DNA from: Bordetella parapertussis
Lineage (GTDB): Bacteria; Pseudomonadota; Gammaproteobacteria; Burkholderiales; Burkholderiaceae_C
Length of the DNA stretch: 64,000 nt
Direction of reading: 5' to 3'
Assembly (NCBI GenBank): GCA_945861305.1
Contig: CAMATW010000005.1
Location: 1 to 64,000, forward strand
Program-made: the position numbers and the translations under genes
Shown: positions 25,024 through 33,285 of the stretch, piece after piece
How positions within the stretch are numbered: the stretch's first letter is position 1
Layout: the number at the start of each line of letters is the position of its first letter
The notes under the pieces: model-generated
What the model was told of the DNA's origin: nothing
The model's database searches: none
What the model saw: only the letters and a program-made list of their open reading frames with translations

Positions 25024-25173
25024 CCTTGCGAAGGACGAAGTAGCGAACAAAACAAGACGTGTGTCGCAGGTCGACCGTAGCCTACGTTGTGCCAGCATGG
25101 AGGCGAGGCCGAGCCTGCGGCGCAGGGCTTTGGCGATAGAGGTTGCTTCAGGGCTTCGCCCTTCGCAATGACA
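25024..25173. repeat. MITE-like palindromic repeat, copy at 25.1 kb
   Basis: About 150 bp between convergent genes. The ends are CCTTGCGAAGGACGAAG and CTTCGCAATGACAG. The core at 25065-25117 (GTCGCAGG...GGCGAGGCCGAGCCTG) matches the cores at 44988-45040 (inverted) and 45255-45307 with about four differences in 53 bp. Short open frames running through it are not genes. Confidence 0.7.
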
Positions 25174-25174
25174 G

Positions 25175-26176
25175 TTAGAGCCCTTTAAGCGCGGTGCTCT
25201 CCAAACCCGCCGCCTTGCAGTCATCGATGTACTGGCGAATAACGTCTTGGAAATTGGCATCAGGCTGCAAGCCCAAGCGAGGGGCGCGTAAGGCTTTGGC
25301 ACCCTTGGGCCAATTGGCGACGATGCCAGCGACGCGCTCATCGCGTTGAAACTTCACACGGGCTCGCACCGCAGGACCCGCCACCGCTTCCAAGGCATCG
25401 AGCATTTGCTGCACCGTGACATTCAGGGCAGGCAAATTCATTGCGCTTCGGCCTTGGAAATCCTCGGCGCTGGCTTCAAAAATCGCAATCAAACTGCGCA
25501 CCGTCACGCCAGGTGACGAGACGGGGTGCGACACCGTGGCGTCCACAGGGCAAATGGATTCCTCACCTGCCAAGGGTTCGCGCAAGATGCCGCTGAAAAA
25601 CGAAGAGGCTGCACCGTTTGGCTTGCCAGGGCGCACACTGACTGTCATCAGGCGAGCGCTTCGGCCATCGATAAAGCCTTTGCGACTGTAGTCGGCCACC
25701 ATAACCTCGCACATCAATTTTTGTGCGCCGTACGAGGTTTGTGGCGTGGTGAAGGTGTCGTCGGTGACGACATCGGGCAAAGGATGGGCTGGGTCGGGGC
25801 CGTACACCGCCACCGAGCTGCTGAACAGCAAACGTGGCTTGTTGCCAGCCGAACGCAAGGCGTCGAGCAAGGCGCGGGTACTGTCCACATTCGAGCGCAT
25901 ACCCAAATCAAAATCAGCTTCGCACTCGCCTGAAACCGCAGAGGCCAGATGGAACACGCCGTCGAACTTGGCCTGTGCAAATCCGGCGCATTGATCTAGC
26001 AAAGGTCCCGTCAACACCGCCACGCGGTGGTCTGCAGCCAAATCGGCAGGGGCAGGAAATTGATCCGCCAAAACGACTTGGGTGAGTGTTTGGCCAGCCA
26101 GTGTGCCTTTGGCCAACAGGGTACGTGCCAAGCGGACGCCTAAGAATCCGGCTCCGCCGGTGATCAACAGCTTCAT
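25175..26176 (-). CDS. NAD-dependent epimerase/dehydratase family, D-erythronate dehydrogenase (DenD)-like
   Basis: A 333-aa extended SDR. GGAGFLGVRLARTLL is the NAD-binding motif; FSSSVAVYG and SYGAQKLMCE hold the catalytic Ser/Tyr/Lys; SVRPGKPNGAASSFFSG is a phrase typical of the DenD group, which oxidises D-erythronate to 2-keto-D-erythronate. The location beside an aldonate dehydratase and a sugar ABC transporter supports a sugar-acid role. It is transcribed towards the dehydratase gene and divergently from the ABC operon (162-bp gap, no obvious operator). The family call is firm; the DenD substrate is inferred. Confidence 0.85.
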   Translation of the reverse strand: MKLLITGGAGFLGVRLARTLLAKGTLAGQTLTQVVLADQFPAPADLAADHRVAVLTGPLLDQCAGFAQAKFDGVFHLASAVSGECEADFDLGMRSNVDSTRALLDALRSAGNKPRLLFSSSVAVYGPDPAHPLPDVVTDDTFTTPQTSYGAQKLMCEVMVADYSRKGFIDGRSARLMTVSVRPGKPNGAASSFFSGILREPLAGEESICPVDATVSHPVSSPGVTVRSLIAIFEASAEDFQGRSAMNLPALNVTVQQMLDALEAVAGPAVRARVKFQRDERVAGIVANWPKGAKALRAPRLGLQPDANFQDVIRQYIDDCKAAGLESTALKGL

Positions 26177-26338
26177 GGTGTGCCTCGGTTACAAAGAAAA
26201 GAGTCACAGCATAACCGCCAACACTTCTCAGAATGTAGGCTTTGTCAACGGGTTAGCCCTGATGGACGCCGTACCATCGACAGGTAAGCTTGATTTCAAT
26301 GATGCGTCCTGTGCGCACCCCCTCTTGCGGAGTTTTCC

Positions 26339-27403
26339 ATGGCCAGCGTCACCATCGGTCAAGTACACAAGTACTTTGGCCGCACCCACATCATCCAAGG
26401 TGTCAGCGTGGATATCGCCGATGGCGAGTTTTGCGTGCTGGTTGGCCCCTCGGGTTGTGGCAAATCCACCTTGCTGCGCATGATTGCAGGCCTTGAGGAA
26501 ATCTCGGGCGGCGATATTTACATTGGCGACAAACGTGTCAACGACATGCCGCCCAAAGAGCGTGACATCGCGATGGTTTTCCAAAACTACGCCCTCTATC
26601 CCCACATGACGGTGCGCGACAACATGGCGTTTTCTTTGTTGCTGGCCAAACAATCCACACAAGTCATTGCTGAACGGGTCGACATCGCCGCTGGCATCTT
26701 GGGTTTGCATTCCCTCTTAGACCGCTTTCCCCGCCAACTCTCAGGCGGGCAGCGCCAGCGGGTGGCCATGGGTCGCGCCATCGTGCGTGACCCGCAGGTG
26801 TTTTTGTTTGACGAGCCGCTATCCAACCTTGACGCCAAGCTGCGCGTGTCCATGCGCACCGAAATCAAAGAGCTGCACCAACGCCTGAAAACCACGTCCA
26901 TTTACGTCACCCACGACCAAATTGAGGCCATGACCATGGCCGACAAAATCGTCGTCATGCGCGATGGCGTGGTCGAGCAAATTGGCTCACCCCTGCAGCT
27001 TTACGACCACCCTGCCAACCAGTTTGTGGCGGGCTTCATTGGCTCGCCCTCTATGAACTTTTTGCCCGGTACGGTGCGCGGTGCGCAAGTGGCGCTGCCT
27101 GATGGCATCTTGCTGCCCATGCCCCTGAATGCCCGCGCCAACGAAGGCCAAGCGGTGATTTACGGCATACGACCCGAACATTTGGCCATTGCCAGCGGCA
27201 GCGAGGGATTGGCCACCGAGGTGGTGGTGGTCGAGCCGACAGGCGCAGACACCCAAGTGTTCACCAAAATTGCAGGCGTAGAAGTGACCTCGGTGTTTCG
27301 CGAGCGCCATACCTTCACGCCTGGCAGCACCATCCGTTTGCAACCCGACGCGAGCCGCGCCCATTTGTTTGACGCTGCCAGCGGCAAAGCCCTCAAGCCT
27401 TAA
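26339..27403 (+). CDS. Sugar ABC transporter ATP-binding protein (MalK/UgpC type)
   Basis: A 354-aa ATPase of a CUT1 carbohydrate importer. Walker A GPSGCGKST (about residue 38), Q-loop FQNYALYPHMT, signature LSGGQRQRVAMGRA, Walker B VFLFDEPLSNLD and switch His in VTHDQ are complete. Residues after about 240 form the MalK-type regulatory domain (GIRPEHLAI). It is the first gene of a four-gene operon, with 35 nt to the binding-protein gene. Confidence 0.93.
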   Translation: MASVTIGQVHKYFGRTHIIQGVSVDIADGEFCVLVGPSGCGKSTLLRMIAGLEEISGGDIYIGDKRVNDMPPKERDIAMVFQNYALYPHMTVRDNMAFSLLLAKQSTQVIAERVDIAAGILGLHSLLDRFPRQLSGGQRQRVAMGRAIVRDPQVFLFDEPLSNLDAKLRVSMRTEIKELHQRLKTTSIYVTHDQIEAMTMADKIVVMRDGVVEQIGSPLQLYDHPANQFVAGFIGSPSMNFLPGTVRGAQVALPDGILLPMPLNARANEGQAVIYGIRPEHLAIASGSEGLATEVVVVEPTGADTQVFTKIAGVEVTSVFRERHTFTPGSTIRLQPDASRAHLFDAASGKALKP

Positions 27404-27438
27404 CGCGCACACCCAACCCCATTGCCACAGGAGGCTTT

Positions 27439-28758
27439 ATGACCGAAACCACCCGTCGCCAATTCATCCAATCCACCAGTGTTGCCACCGGCGCTGTGGC
27501 TGCCGCGCCCATGCTCTTCAGTACCCCCGCTGGTGCGCAATGGACCAATGTGCCCGAGAAAGACGCCAAGCTGCGGGTGCTTCGCTGGAGCCGCTTTGTG
27601 CAGGGTGACATCGACACCTACTTGGCCAATGTCAAAAAATTCACCGAAAAAACCGGCATTGAGGTGCGGGTGGACAACGAGGGCTGGGAAGATGTGCGCC
27701 CCAAAGCGGCTGTAGCGGCCAACACTGGCGCAGGCCCCGACATCATCTTGTCCACCAACGATGACGCCAACCTCTATCCCGACAAACTGCTCGATGTCTC
27801 CGACGTTTGCGACTACTTAGGCAAAAAATACGGCGGCTGGTACCCCGCTTGCGAAACTTACCTCAAACCCGATGGCAAAAAATGGATAGGTGTGCCACTG
27901 GGGGCCAGCGGCGCCATCATGGTGTATCGCCAAAGCCATCTCAAGGCCGCAGGCATCACCACCTTCCCCAAGGACACTGACGGCTTTTTGAAAATGTTCC
28001 AAGCCCTCAAGTCAAAAGGCACACCCGGCGGCATGGCGCTGGGCAACGCCACCGGCGACAGCGGTTGGACGCACTGGCTCATTTGGGCCTTTGGCGGCTC
28101 TATCGTCGACAAAAATAACAAGGTGATCATCAACAGCCCGCAAACCGTCAAGGCCTTGGAGTTCGCCAAAGAGCTTTATGCCACCTTCATCCCCGGTACC
28201 TTGTCGTGGCTTGACCCGAACAACAACAAAGCATTTTTGGATGGCCAACTCAGCGTCACCAACAACGGCATTTCCATCTATTACGCAGCAAAAAAATCGG
28301 ACAATCCCACGGTCAACGCGCTCGCCGCAGACATTGGACACGCCCCGTTTCCTGTGGGCCCTGTGGGCATCCCCACCGAGTACCACTTGTTTTTCAACCA
28401 AATGATTTTCAAGTACACCAAGTACCCTAACGCAGCCAAAGAATTTTTGCGTTTCATGATGGAAGAAGAGCAGTACGGTGCTTGGTTGCAAGGCGCAGGC
28501 GGCTATGTGTCGCACCCTTTGGCGGCCTATGGCAAAAATCCCATCTGGACGGTGGACCCCAAGCACACTCCCTACCGCGATTCAGTGAAAAACATGCGCC
28601 CTTCGGGCTATGCCGGTCAACTGGGCTATGCCTCTGCGGGTGCCATGGCTGACTTCATCGTCTGCAATATGGTGGCCGAAGCCGCCTCGGGTGCCCAAAC
28701 CCCCGAAGCCGCCGCCCAACGCGCCCAAAAACGCGCTGAACGCTATTACAAAACCTGA
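27439..28758 (+). CDS. Sugar ABC transporter substrate-binding protein (Tat-type signal)
   Basis: A 439-aa periplasmic binding protein of the family 1 carbohydrate type. The N-terminus TTRRQFIQSTSVATGAVAAA is a twin-arginine signal, with cleavage probably near AGA-Q at residue 35. A perfect AGGAGG lies 6 nt before the ATG. Aromatic-rich segments such as YGGWYPACETY and GWTHWLIWAFGG fit a sugar-binding cleft. The stop overlaps the first permease start (TGATG). Substrate unknown; the neighbouring aldonate enzymes make a pentose, aldonate or small polyol plausible. Confidence 0.92.
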   Translation: MTETTRRQFIQSTSVATGAVAAAPMLFSTPAGAQWTNVPEKDAKLRVLRWSRFVQGDIDTYLANVKKFTEKTGIEVRVDNEGWEDVRPKAAVAANTGAGPDIILSTNDDANLYPDKLLDVSDVCDYLGKKYGGWYPACETYLKPDGKKWIGVPLGASGAIMVYRQSHLKAAGITTFPKDTDGFLKMFQALKSKGTPGGMALGNATGDSGWTHWLIWAFGGSIVDKNNKVIINSPQTVKALEFAKELYATFIPGTLSWLDPNNNKAFLDGQLSVTNNGISIYYAAKKSDNPTVNALAADIGHAPFPVGPVGIPTEYHLFFNQMIFKYTKYPNAAKEFLRFMMEEEQYGAWLQGAGGYVSHPLAAYGKNPIWTVDPKHTPYRDSVKNMRPSGYAGQLGYASAGAMADFIVCNMVAEAASGAQTPEAAAQRAQKRAERYYKT

Positions 28759-29660
28759 TGCTGACTCGACTGCAAAACAGCCGCAACGGGCTGGGCCTGC
28801 TGTTCATGCTGCCCGCCACGGCGCTGCTGGTCGTCTTTCTTACCTACCCGCTGGGTTTGGGCATTTGGCTGGGCTTTACCGACACCAAGATCGGGCGCGA
28901 AGGCATGTTCATTGGCCTAGAGAACTACGAATTTTTATGGGAGGACGCTGTCACCCGCTTGGCCTTGTTCAACACCTTGTTTTATACCTTTGTGGCCAGT
29001 GTGCTGAAGTTCTTTTTAGGTCTGTGGCTTGCGATTTTGCTCAATGAGCGTATGCCCTTCAAAACTTTTTTTCGCTCGGTCATTTTATTGCCCTACATCG
29101 TGCCCACCGCTTTGTCGGCGATCGCTTTTTGGTGGCTGTACGATGCGCAGTTTTCCATCATCAGCTGGGTGCTGGTCAAAGCCGGTTGGATTGATAACTA
29201 CATCGACTTCTTAGGCGACCCTTGGAACGCACGTTTCTCAGTGCTGGCCGCCAATGTGTGGCGCGGCGTACCGTTTGTGGCCATCACCTTGCTGGCAGGA
29301 TTGCAAACCATTTCACCTTCGTTGTATGAAGCCGCAGCCATTGATGGCGCTACCGCTTGGCAACGCTTTCGCCACATCACCTTACCCTTGCTCACCCCCA
29401 TGATTGCGGTGGTGATGACGTTTTCAGTGCTCTTCACCTTCACCGACTTTCAGCTGATCTACGTCATCACACGCGGTGGCCCCCTTAACGCCACACACCT
29501 GATGGCCACGCTGTCTTTCCAACGCGCCATCTCCGGCGGGGCTTTAGGCGAAGGAGCAGCAATTGCCATCTCTATGGTCCCGTTTTTACTGGCCGCAATT
29601 TTGTTCAGTTACTTCGGGTTGCAAAGACGCGCCTGGCAACAAGGGGGCAGTGACAAATGA
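28758..29660 (+). CDS. Sugar ABC transporter permease (MalF/UgpA type)
   Basis: A 300-aa inner-membrane subunit with about six helices. The EAA loop that docks on the ATPase is EAAAIDGATAWQRFRHITLP (about residues 193-212). The first helix follows a short basic N-terminus. It overlaps the binding-protein gene by one base and the second permease by four, as expected for a coupled operon. Confidence 0.93.
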   Translation: MLTRLQNSRNGLGLLFMLPATALLVVFLTYPLGLGIWLGFTDTKIGREGMFIGLENYEFLWEDAVTRLALFNTLFYTFVASVLKFFLGLWLAILLNERMPFKTFFRSVILLPYIVPTALSAIAFWWLYDAQFSIISWVLVKAGWIDNYIDFLGDPWNARFSVLAANVWRGVPFVAITLLAGLQTISPSLYEAAAIDGATAWQRFRHITLPLLTPMIAVVMTFSVLFTFTDFQLIYVITRGGPLNATHLMATLSFQRAISGGALGEGAAIAISMVPFLLAAILFSYFGLQRRAWQQGGSDK

Positions 29661-30532
29661 GCGATTCCAAAGACGACGACAGCCAAGGCATGGGCTATTT
29701 GGACACGGCTCGCACCCGTTGGATGACGGTGTACGCGCCGCTGGGTATTTTTGTGTTTGTGTTGTTGTTTCCTTTTTACTGGATGATCATCACCTCGGTC
29801 AAGCCCAACAACGAATTGCTTTCGCGTGACGGCAACCCGTTTTGGGTAATCAAGCCAACCTTAGAGCATTTCCACAAACTGCTGTTCAAAACCGCCTACC
29901 CCGAGTGGCTCTGGAACACGGTTTTCATCTCGGTCATCTCCACTGTGGTGTCGCTGGCTTGTGCGGTGCTGGCGGCTTACGCCATTGAGCGCCTGCGCTT
30001 CAAAGGCTCGCGCCAAGTGGGACTGGGCATTTTTCTGGCCTATTTGGTGCCACCCTCTATTTTGTTCATTCCCTTGGCCACCATTGTTTTCAAGCTGGGC
30101 TTGTTTGACACCCGCTGGGCGCTGATCCTGACCTACCCCACTTTCCTGATCCCCTTTTGCACGTGGTTGCTGATGGGCTACTTCCGCTCTATTCCCTTTG
30201 AGCTTGAAGAGTGCGCTTTGATTGATGGCGCCACTCGCTTTGAAATTTTGTGGAAGATCATCTTGCCGCTGTCGGTGCCAGGGCTCATTTCCGCTGGTAT
30301 TTTTGCCTTCACCTTGTCGTGGAACGAGTTCATTTACGCCCTCACCTTCATCTCGTCTTCCGAGGTGAAAACCGTACCGGTCGGGGTCATCACCGAACTG
30401 GTCGAGGGCGATGTCTACCACTGGGGCTCACTCATGGCGGGTGCCTTGTTTGGTTCGATACCCGTGGCGGTGCTGTACTCGTTCTTTGTCGACCACTATG
30501 TGTCGGGCATGACAGGCGCGGTCAAGGAATAA
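29657..30532 (+). CDS. Sugar ABC transporter permease (MalG/UgpE type)
   Basis: A 291-aa second permease. A hydrophilic N-terminal ~20 residues precede the first helix. The EAA loop is ELEECALIDGATRFEILWKI, followed by ILPLSVPGLIS (about residues 178-208). It starts with ATG in an ATGA overlap with the upstream permease and is the last gene of the transporter operon; no regulator gene accompanies it. Confidence 0.93.
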   Translation: MSDSKDDDSQGMGYLDTARTRWMTVYAPLGIFVFVLLFPFYWMIITSVKPNNELLSRDGNPFWVIKPTLEHFHKLLFKTAYPEWLWNTVFISVISTVVSLACAVLAAYAIERLRFKGSRQVGLGIFLAYLVPPSILFIPLATIVFKLGLFDTRWALILTYPTFLIPFCTWLLMGYFRSIPFELEECALIDGATRFEILWKIILPLSVPGLISAGIFAFTLSWNEFIYALTFISSSEVKTVPVGVITELVEGDVYHWGSLMAGALFGSIPVAVLYSFFVDHYVSGMTGAVKE

Positions 30533-30540
30533 GATAAGCC

Positions 30541-30556
30541 CCTTCTCAATAGAAGG
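30541..30556 (+). promoter_or_regulatory. Hairpin pairing with the pdxH ribosome-binding site
   Basis: CCTTCT, loop CAAT, then AGAAGG: a perfect 6-bp stem whose right arm is the Shine-Dalgarno of pdxH (start at 30565). If folded in the mRNA it would hide the ribosome site. Confidence 0.4.
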
Positions 30557-30564
30557 TGTGGGTG

Positions 30565-31206
30565 ATGACCAAAATTTCGCTGGCCGATATGCGCAAGAGC
30601 TACCAAAGCGCCGAGCTTTTGGAAGAAAGCGCACAAATCCACCCTATGCGGCAGTTCGAGCAATGGCTGCATGAAGCCTTGCAAGCCGAGGTCCCTGAGC
30701 CCAACGCCATGACCTTGGCCACCGTCGGCAGCGATATGCGCCCGAGCACCCGCGTGGTGCTCATCAAAGGCTATGACGACCACGGACTGGTTTGGTACAC
30801 CAATTACGACAGCCGCAAAGGCCAAGAGCTGGCAGGCAACCCTTTTGCTTCGCTGCAATTTCACTGGGTAGAGCTCGAGCGTGTGGTGCGTATCGAGGGC
30901 CGTGTGAGCAAAATCAGTGAAGAGGAAAGCGACGCTTACTTCCACAGCCGCCCCTTGGACTCACGCATAGGCGCTTGGGCCAGTCCGCAAAGCCAAGTGA
31001 TTGCTTCTCGTACACAGTTGGTGACCCAAGCCGCCAGCTACATGGCGAAATTTGGTATGAAGCCACCCCGCCCGCCACACTGGGGGGGCTACAGGCTCAC
31101 GCCTGATCGCTGGGAGTTTTGGCAAGGCGGTGTGGCACGTTTGCATGACCGCCTGAGCTACCGTCTGCAAGACGGCGCATGGGCCCAAGAACGGTTGGCG
31201 CCTTAA
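30565..31206 (+). CDS. pdxH: Pyridoxamine/pyridoxine 5'-phosphate oxidase
   Basis: This 213-aa FMN enzyme oxidises PNP and PMP to pyridoxal 5'-phosphate. [45 protein letters not shown] and the C-terminal [26 protein letters not shown] blocks are those of PdxH. Frames open from GTG at 30556 and 30562; I take the ATG at 30565, which is 8 nt after AGAAGG. The Shine-Dalgarno lies in a small hairpin. It follows the sugar transporter by 32 nt and could be co-transcribed. Confidence 0.95.
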   Translation: MTKISLADMRKSYQSAELLEESAQIHPMRQFEQWLHEALQAEVPEPNAMTLATVGSDMRPSTRVVLIKGYDDHGLVWYTNYDSRKGQELAGNPFASLQFHWVELERVVRIEGRVSKISEEESDAYFHSRPLDSRIGAWASPQSQVIASRTQLVTQAASYMAKFGMKPPRPPHWGGYRLTPDRWEFWQGGVARLHDRLSYRLQDGAWAQERLAP

Positions 31207-31220
31207 GTCAGGGCTTTAGG

Positions 31221-31769
31221 TTAAGGTTTAAGCCAATGCACAAAGTGTTGCTGCAGTTTTTTTACCTTGGGAGCCACCACAAAGGTGCAATAGCCTTGGT
31301 GGGGGTTGTGCTGGAAATAGTCTTGGTGGTAATCCTCGGCGGGCCAATAGTGTTCTAGCGGCATGACCTCGGTCACGATGGGACTGTCAAACTGCCCCAA
31401 ACTGGTCACCTCAGAGATCAACTGCAAAGCCGCCATGTGGTCTGCATCATTAGAAACATAAATGCCACTGCGGTACTGGGTGCCCACATCGTTGCCTTGG
31501 CGGTTCAAGCTGGTCGGGTCGTGAATCTCGAAAAAAATGTCCAAGATGTCACGCAAAGTGATGATGCTGTTGTCATACCGCAAACGCACCACTTCGTTAA
31601 AACCGGTGCGCCCTGTGCAGACTTGTTCATAGGAGGGACGCGCGGGCCCCAAGCCATTGCTGTAACCCGACTCGACATCCAATACCCCACGCACACGCAC
31701 AAACACCGCCTCTGTGCACCAGAAACAGCCTCCGCCCAAAGTGATGGTTGAATTTGCCATGCAGAGCAT
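31221..31769 (-). CDS. msrA: Peptide methionine sulfoxide reductase MsrA
   Basis: A reductase of 182 aa repairing methionine-S-sulfoxide in proteins. The catalytic GCFWCTEAVF is near the N-terminus, with GYSNG, RTGFNEVVRLRYD, GTQYRSGIY and YWPAEDYHQDYF further on. AGGAG lies 8 nt before the ATG at 31769; a GTG at 31778 and an ATG at 31760 are alternatives. It converges on pdxH with a 14-nt gap. Confidence 0.94.
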   Translation of the reverse strand: MLCMANSTITLGGGCFWCTEAVFVRVRGVLDVESGYSNGLGPARPSYEQVCTGRTGFNEVVRLRYDNSIITLRDILDIFFEIHDPTSLNRQGNDVGTQYRSGIYVSNDADHMAALQLISEVTSLGQFDSPIVTEVMPLEHYWPAEDYHQDYFQHNPHQGYCTFVVAPKVKKLQQHFVHWLKP

Positions 31770-31825
31770 CTTAGCCACTCCTGTTCCCTGTGGGAAACTC
31801 AGGGCATTGAGCTTGCCCTTTGCCT

Positions 31826-32587
31826 ATGCTGACCTGGATTGGCCCTTACAAACCCCTGATTTCTGCCCTGTTGATGCCGCCTGCCAGCCTTTTGCTGCTG
31901 ATGTTGGCGGGTGTGGTGTTGATGAGGTTCTCTAAGCGCTGGGGTAAAGCCATTTGTGCGATTGGGGCTGTGCTGCTCTGGGTGCTCAGCTGCAGCGCCA
32001 CCGCTTACGGTCTGAATCAACTTTTGCTGCGCACTTACCCGCCGCTTGCCACAGAAGCTTTGGAGCAAGCCCAAGCTATCGTGGTGCTAGGCGGGGGCAT
32101 CGAGTTGTATGCACCGCAGTATGGTCGGCCCATCATCGGCTCAGAGGCCCACCAACGCTTGGTTTATGGTAGGTACTTAAAATCCCTTCACGACTTGCCA
32201 TTGGTGTACAGCGGAGGCAAGGGCTGGGGCGCACCCTCAGCTCAAACCGTGACCGAGGCGCAAGTGGCTGCCTATGTGCTGCAGCGAGATTTTGGTCAGA
32301 CTTTCCTCTTGGGCGATGAGGAGTCACGGGACACCCGCGAAAACGCTTTGCGTTCTTATGCCGTTTTGTCGGTCAAGGGGATTAAGCGCATTGCATTGGT
32401 TACCCACGACTGGCATATGCAGCGCAGCGTCATGCTGTTTGAGGCTGCAGGCTTTGAGGTGATGCCCGCCCCCATGGGATACACCCAGCCGCCCATGCGC
32501 TGGGACACCGATTACCTGCCCTCGACAGATGGACTCAGATCCAGCAAAAGGGTTTTACATGAGTGGCTGGGTCGGTTACATTACTAA
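31826..32587 (+). CDS. YdcF/ElyC-like membrane protein (DUF218)
   Basis: A 253-aa protein with two N-terminal membrane helices (about residues 12-60), then a DUF218 domain: AIVVLGGGIE, LVYSGGKGWG, SRDTRENALRS and ALVTHDWHMQRSVMLFEAAG. Members such as ElyC affect envelope biogenesis and undecaprenyl phosphate metabolism in E. coli. Start taken as ATG at 31826 rather than the upstream TTG. The 3' end overlaps the operator-like palindrome of the tetR gene, so the two are close but need not be one operon. Confidence 0.85.
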   Translation: MLTWIGPYKPLISALLMPPASLLLLMLAGVVLMRFSKRWGKAICAIGAVLLWVLSCSATAYGLNQLLLRTYPPLATEALEQAQAIVVLGGGIELYAPQYGRPIIGSEAHQRLVYGRYLKSLHDLPLVYSGGKGWGAPSAQTVTEAQVAAYVLQRDFGQTFLLGDEESRDTRENALRSYAVLSVKGIKRIALVTHDWHMQRSVMLFEAAGFEVMPAPMGYTQPPMRWDTDYLPSTDGLRSSKRVLHEWLGRLHY

Positions 32588-32596
32588 CCAGTCAGT
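32583..32596 (+). promoter_or_regulatory. Probable TetR-family operator
   Basis: ACTAACCAGTCAGT is a near-palindrome (10 of 14 positions symmetric). It ends 7 bp before the tetR ATG at 32604 and overlaps the stop of the YdcF-like gene. Its position suits autorepression by the adjacent regulator. Confidence 0.45.
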
Positions 32597-32603
32597 CATT
32601 AAT

Positions 32604-33257
32604 ATGCAAACCACCACATTTTCCAACGATGCGCCCAGTGTGCACAAACGTGAACGCCGCAAAGAGGCCCGCCCCGGCGAGTTGCTTGACGCCGCGCTGA
32701 GCCTGTTTGTGAACAAAGGTTTTTCCGCCACCAAGGTGGAAGATGTGGCAGCCAGCGCTGGGGTGTCCAAGGGCACCTTGTTTCTTTATTTTTCAAGCAA
32801 AGAAGACTTGTTCAAAGCAGTGATTCGTGCCAATTTGGCCGATCATTTTCCCGCATGGAACCAAGAGTTCGAGGAATTTCAGGGCTCTACCTCAGACATG
32901 CTGGAGTACGCCATGGTGTCTTGGTGGCAACGCATAGGCTCGACCGACGCCAGTGGCATCACCAAATTGGTCATGAGCGAAGCGCACAATTTTCCGGAGG
33001 TTGTTGAGTTTTATGACCAAGAGGTGATTCGCCCTGGCCATGAACTTTTCAAACGCATCTTGCAACGCGGCATTGATCATGAAGAATTTGTGGCATTCGA
33101 TACCGATTTGGCGGTTCACAGTTTGGTCAGCGCCATCTTGTATGTGAACATGTGGAAACATTCCTTGGCCTGTAACGCCTCACTCAATTCACTTAATCCT
33201 GAAGCATTCTTGCGCAACCACGTGCACCTGATGGTGCAGGGTTGGCGCCAGTGCTGA
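32604..33257 (+). CDS. TetR/AcrR-family transcriptional regulator of the efflux operon
   Basis: A 217-aa repressor. The N-terminal HTH is ATKVEDVAASAGVSKGTLFL followed by YFSSKEDLF (about residues 45-75); the rest is a helical ligand domain with a TetR_C-like middle (ITKLVMSEAHNFPEVVEFY). The frame is open from 32529, but the ATG at 32604 lies just after the operator-like palindrome and starts a normal-length protein. It is 28 nt upstream of the RND adaptor gene, so it probably controls the pump in response to a pump substrate. Confidence 0.9.
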   Translation: MQTTTFSNDAPSVHKRERRKEARPGELLDAALSLFVNKGFSATKVEDVAASAGVSKGTLFLYFSSKEDLFKAVIRANLADHFPAWNQEFEEFQGSTSDMLEYAMVSWWQRIGSTDASGITKLVMSEAHNFPEVVEFYDQEVIRPGHELFKRILQRGIDHEEFVAFDTDLAVHSLVSAILYVNMWKHSLACNASLNSLNPEAFLRNHVHLMVQGWRQC

Positions 33258-33285
33258 GAAGACCCTTTTATCGGAGCAAGCGCAG

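Noticed and set aside
24985-25341. 118-codon minus-strand frame over the repeat at 25.1 kb
   Set aside because: It is composed of the dispersed palindromic repeat plus antisense of the DenD-like gene.
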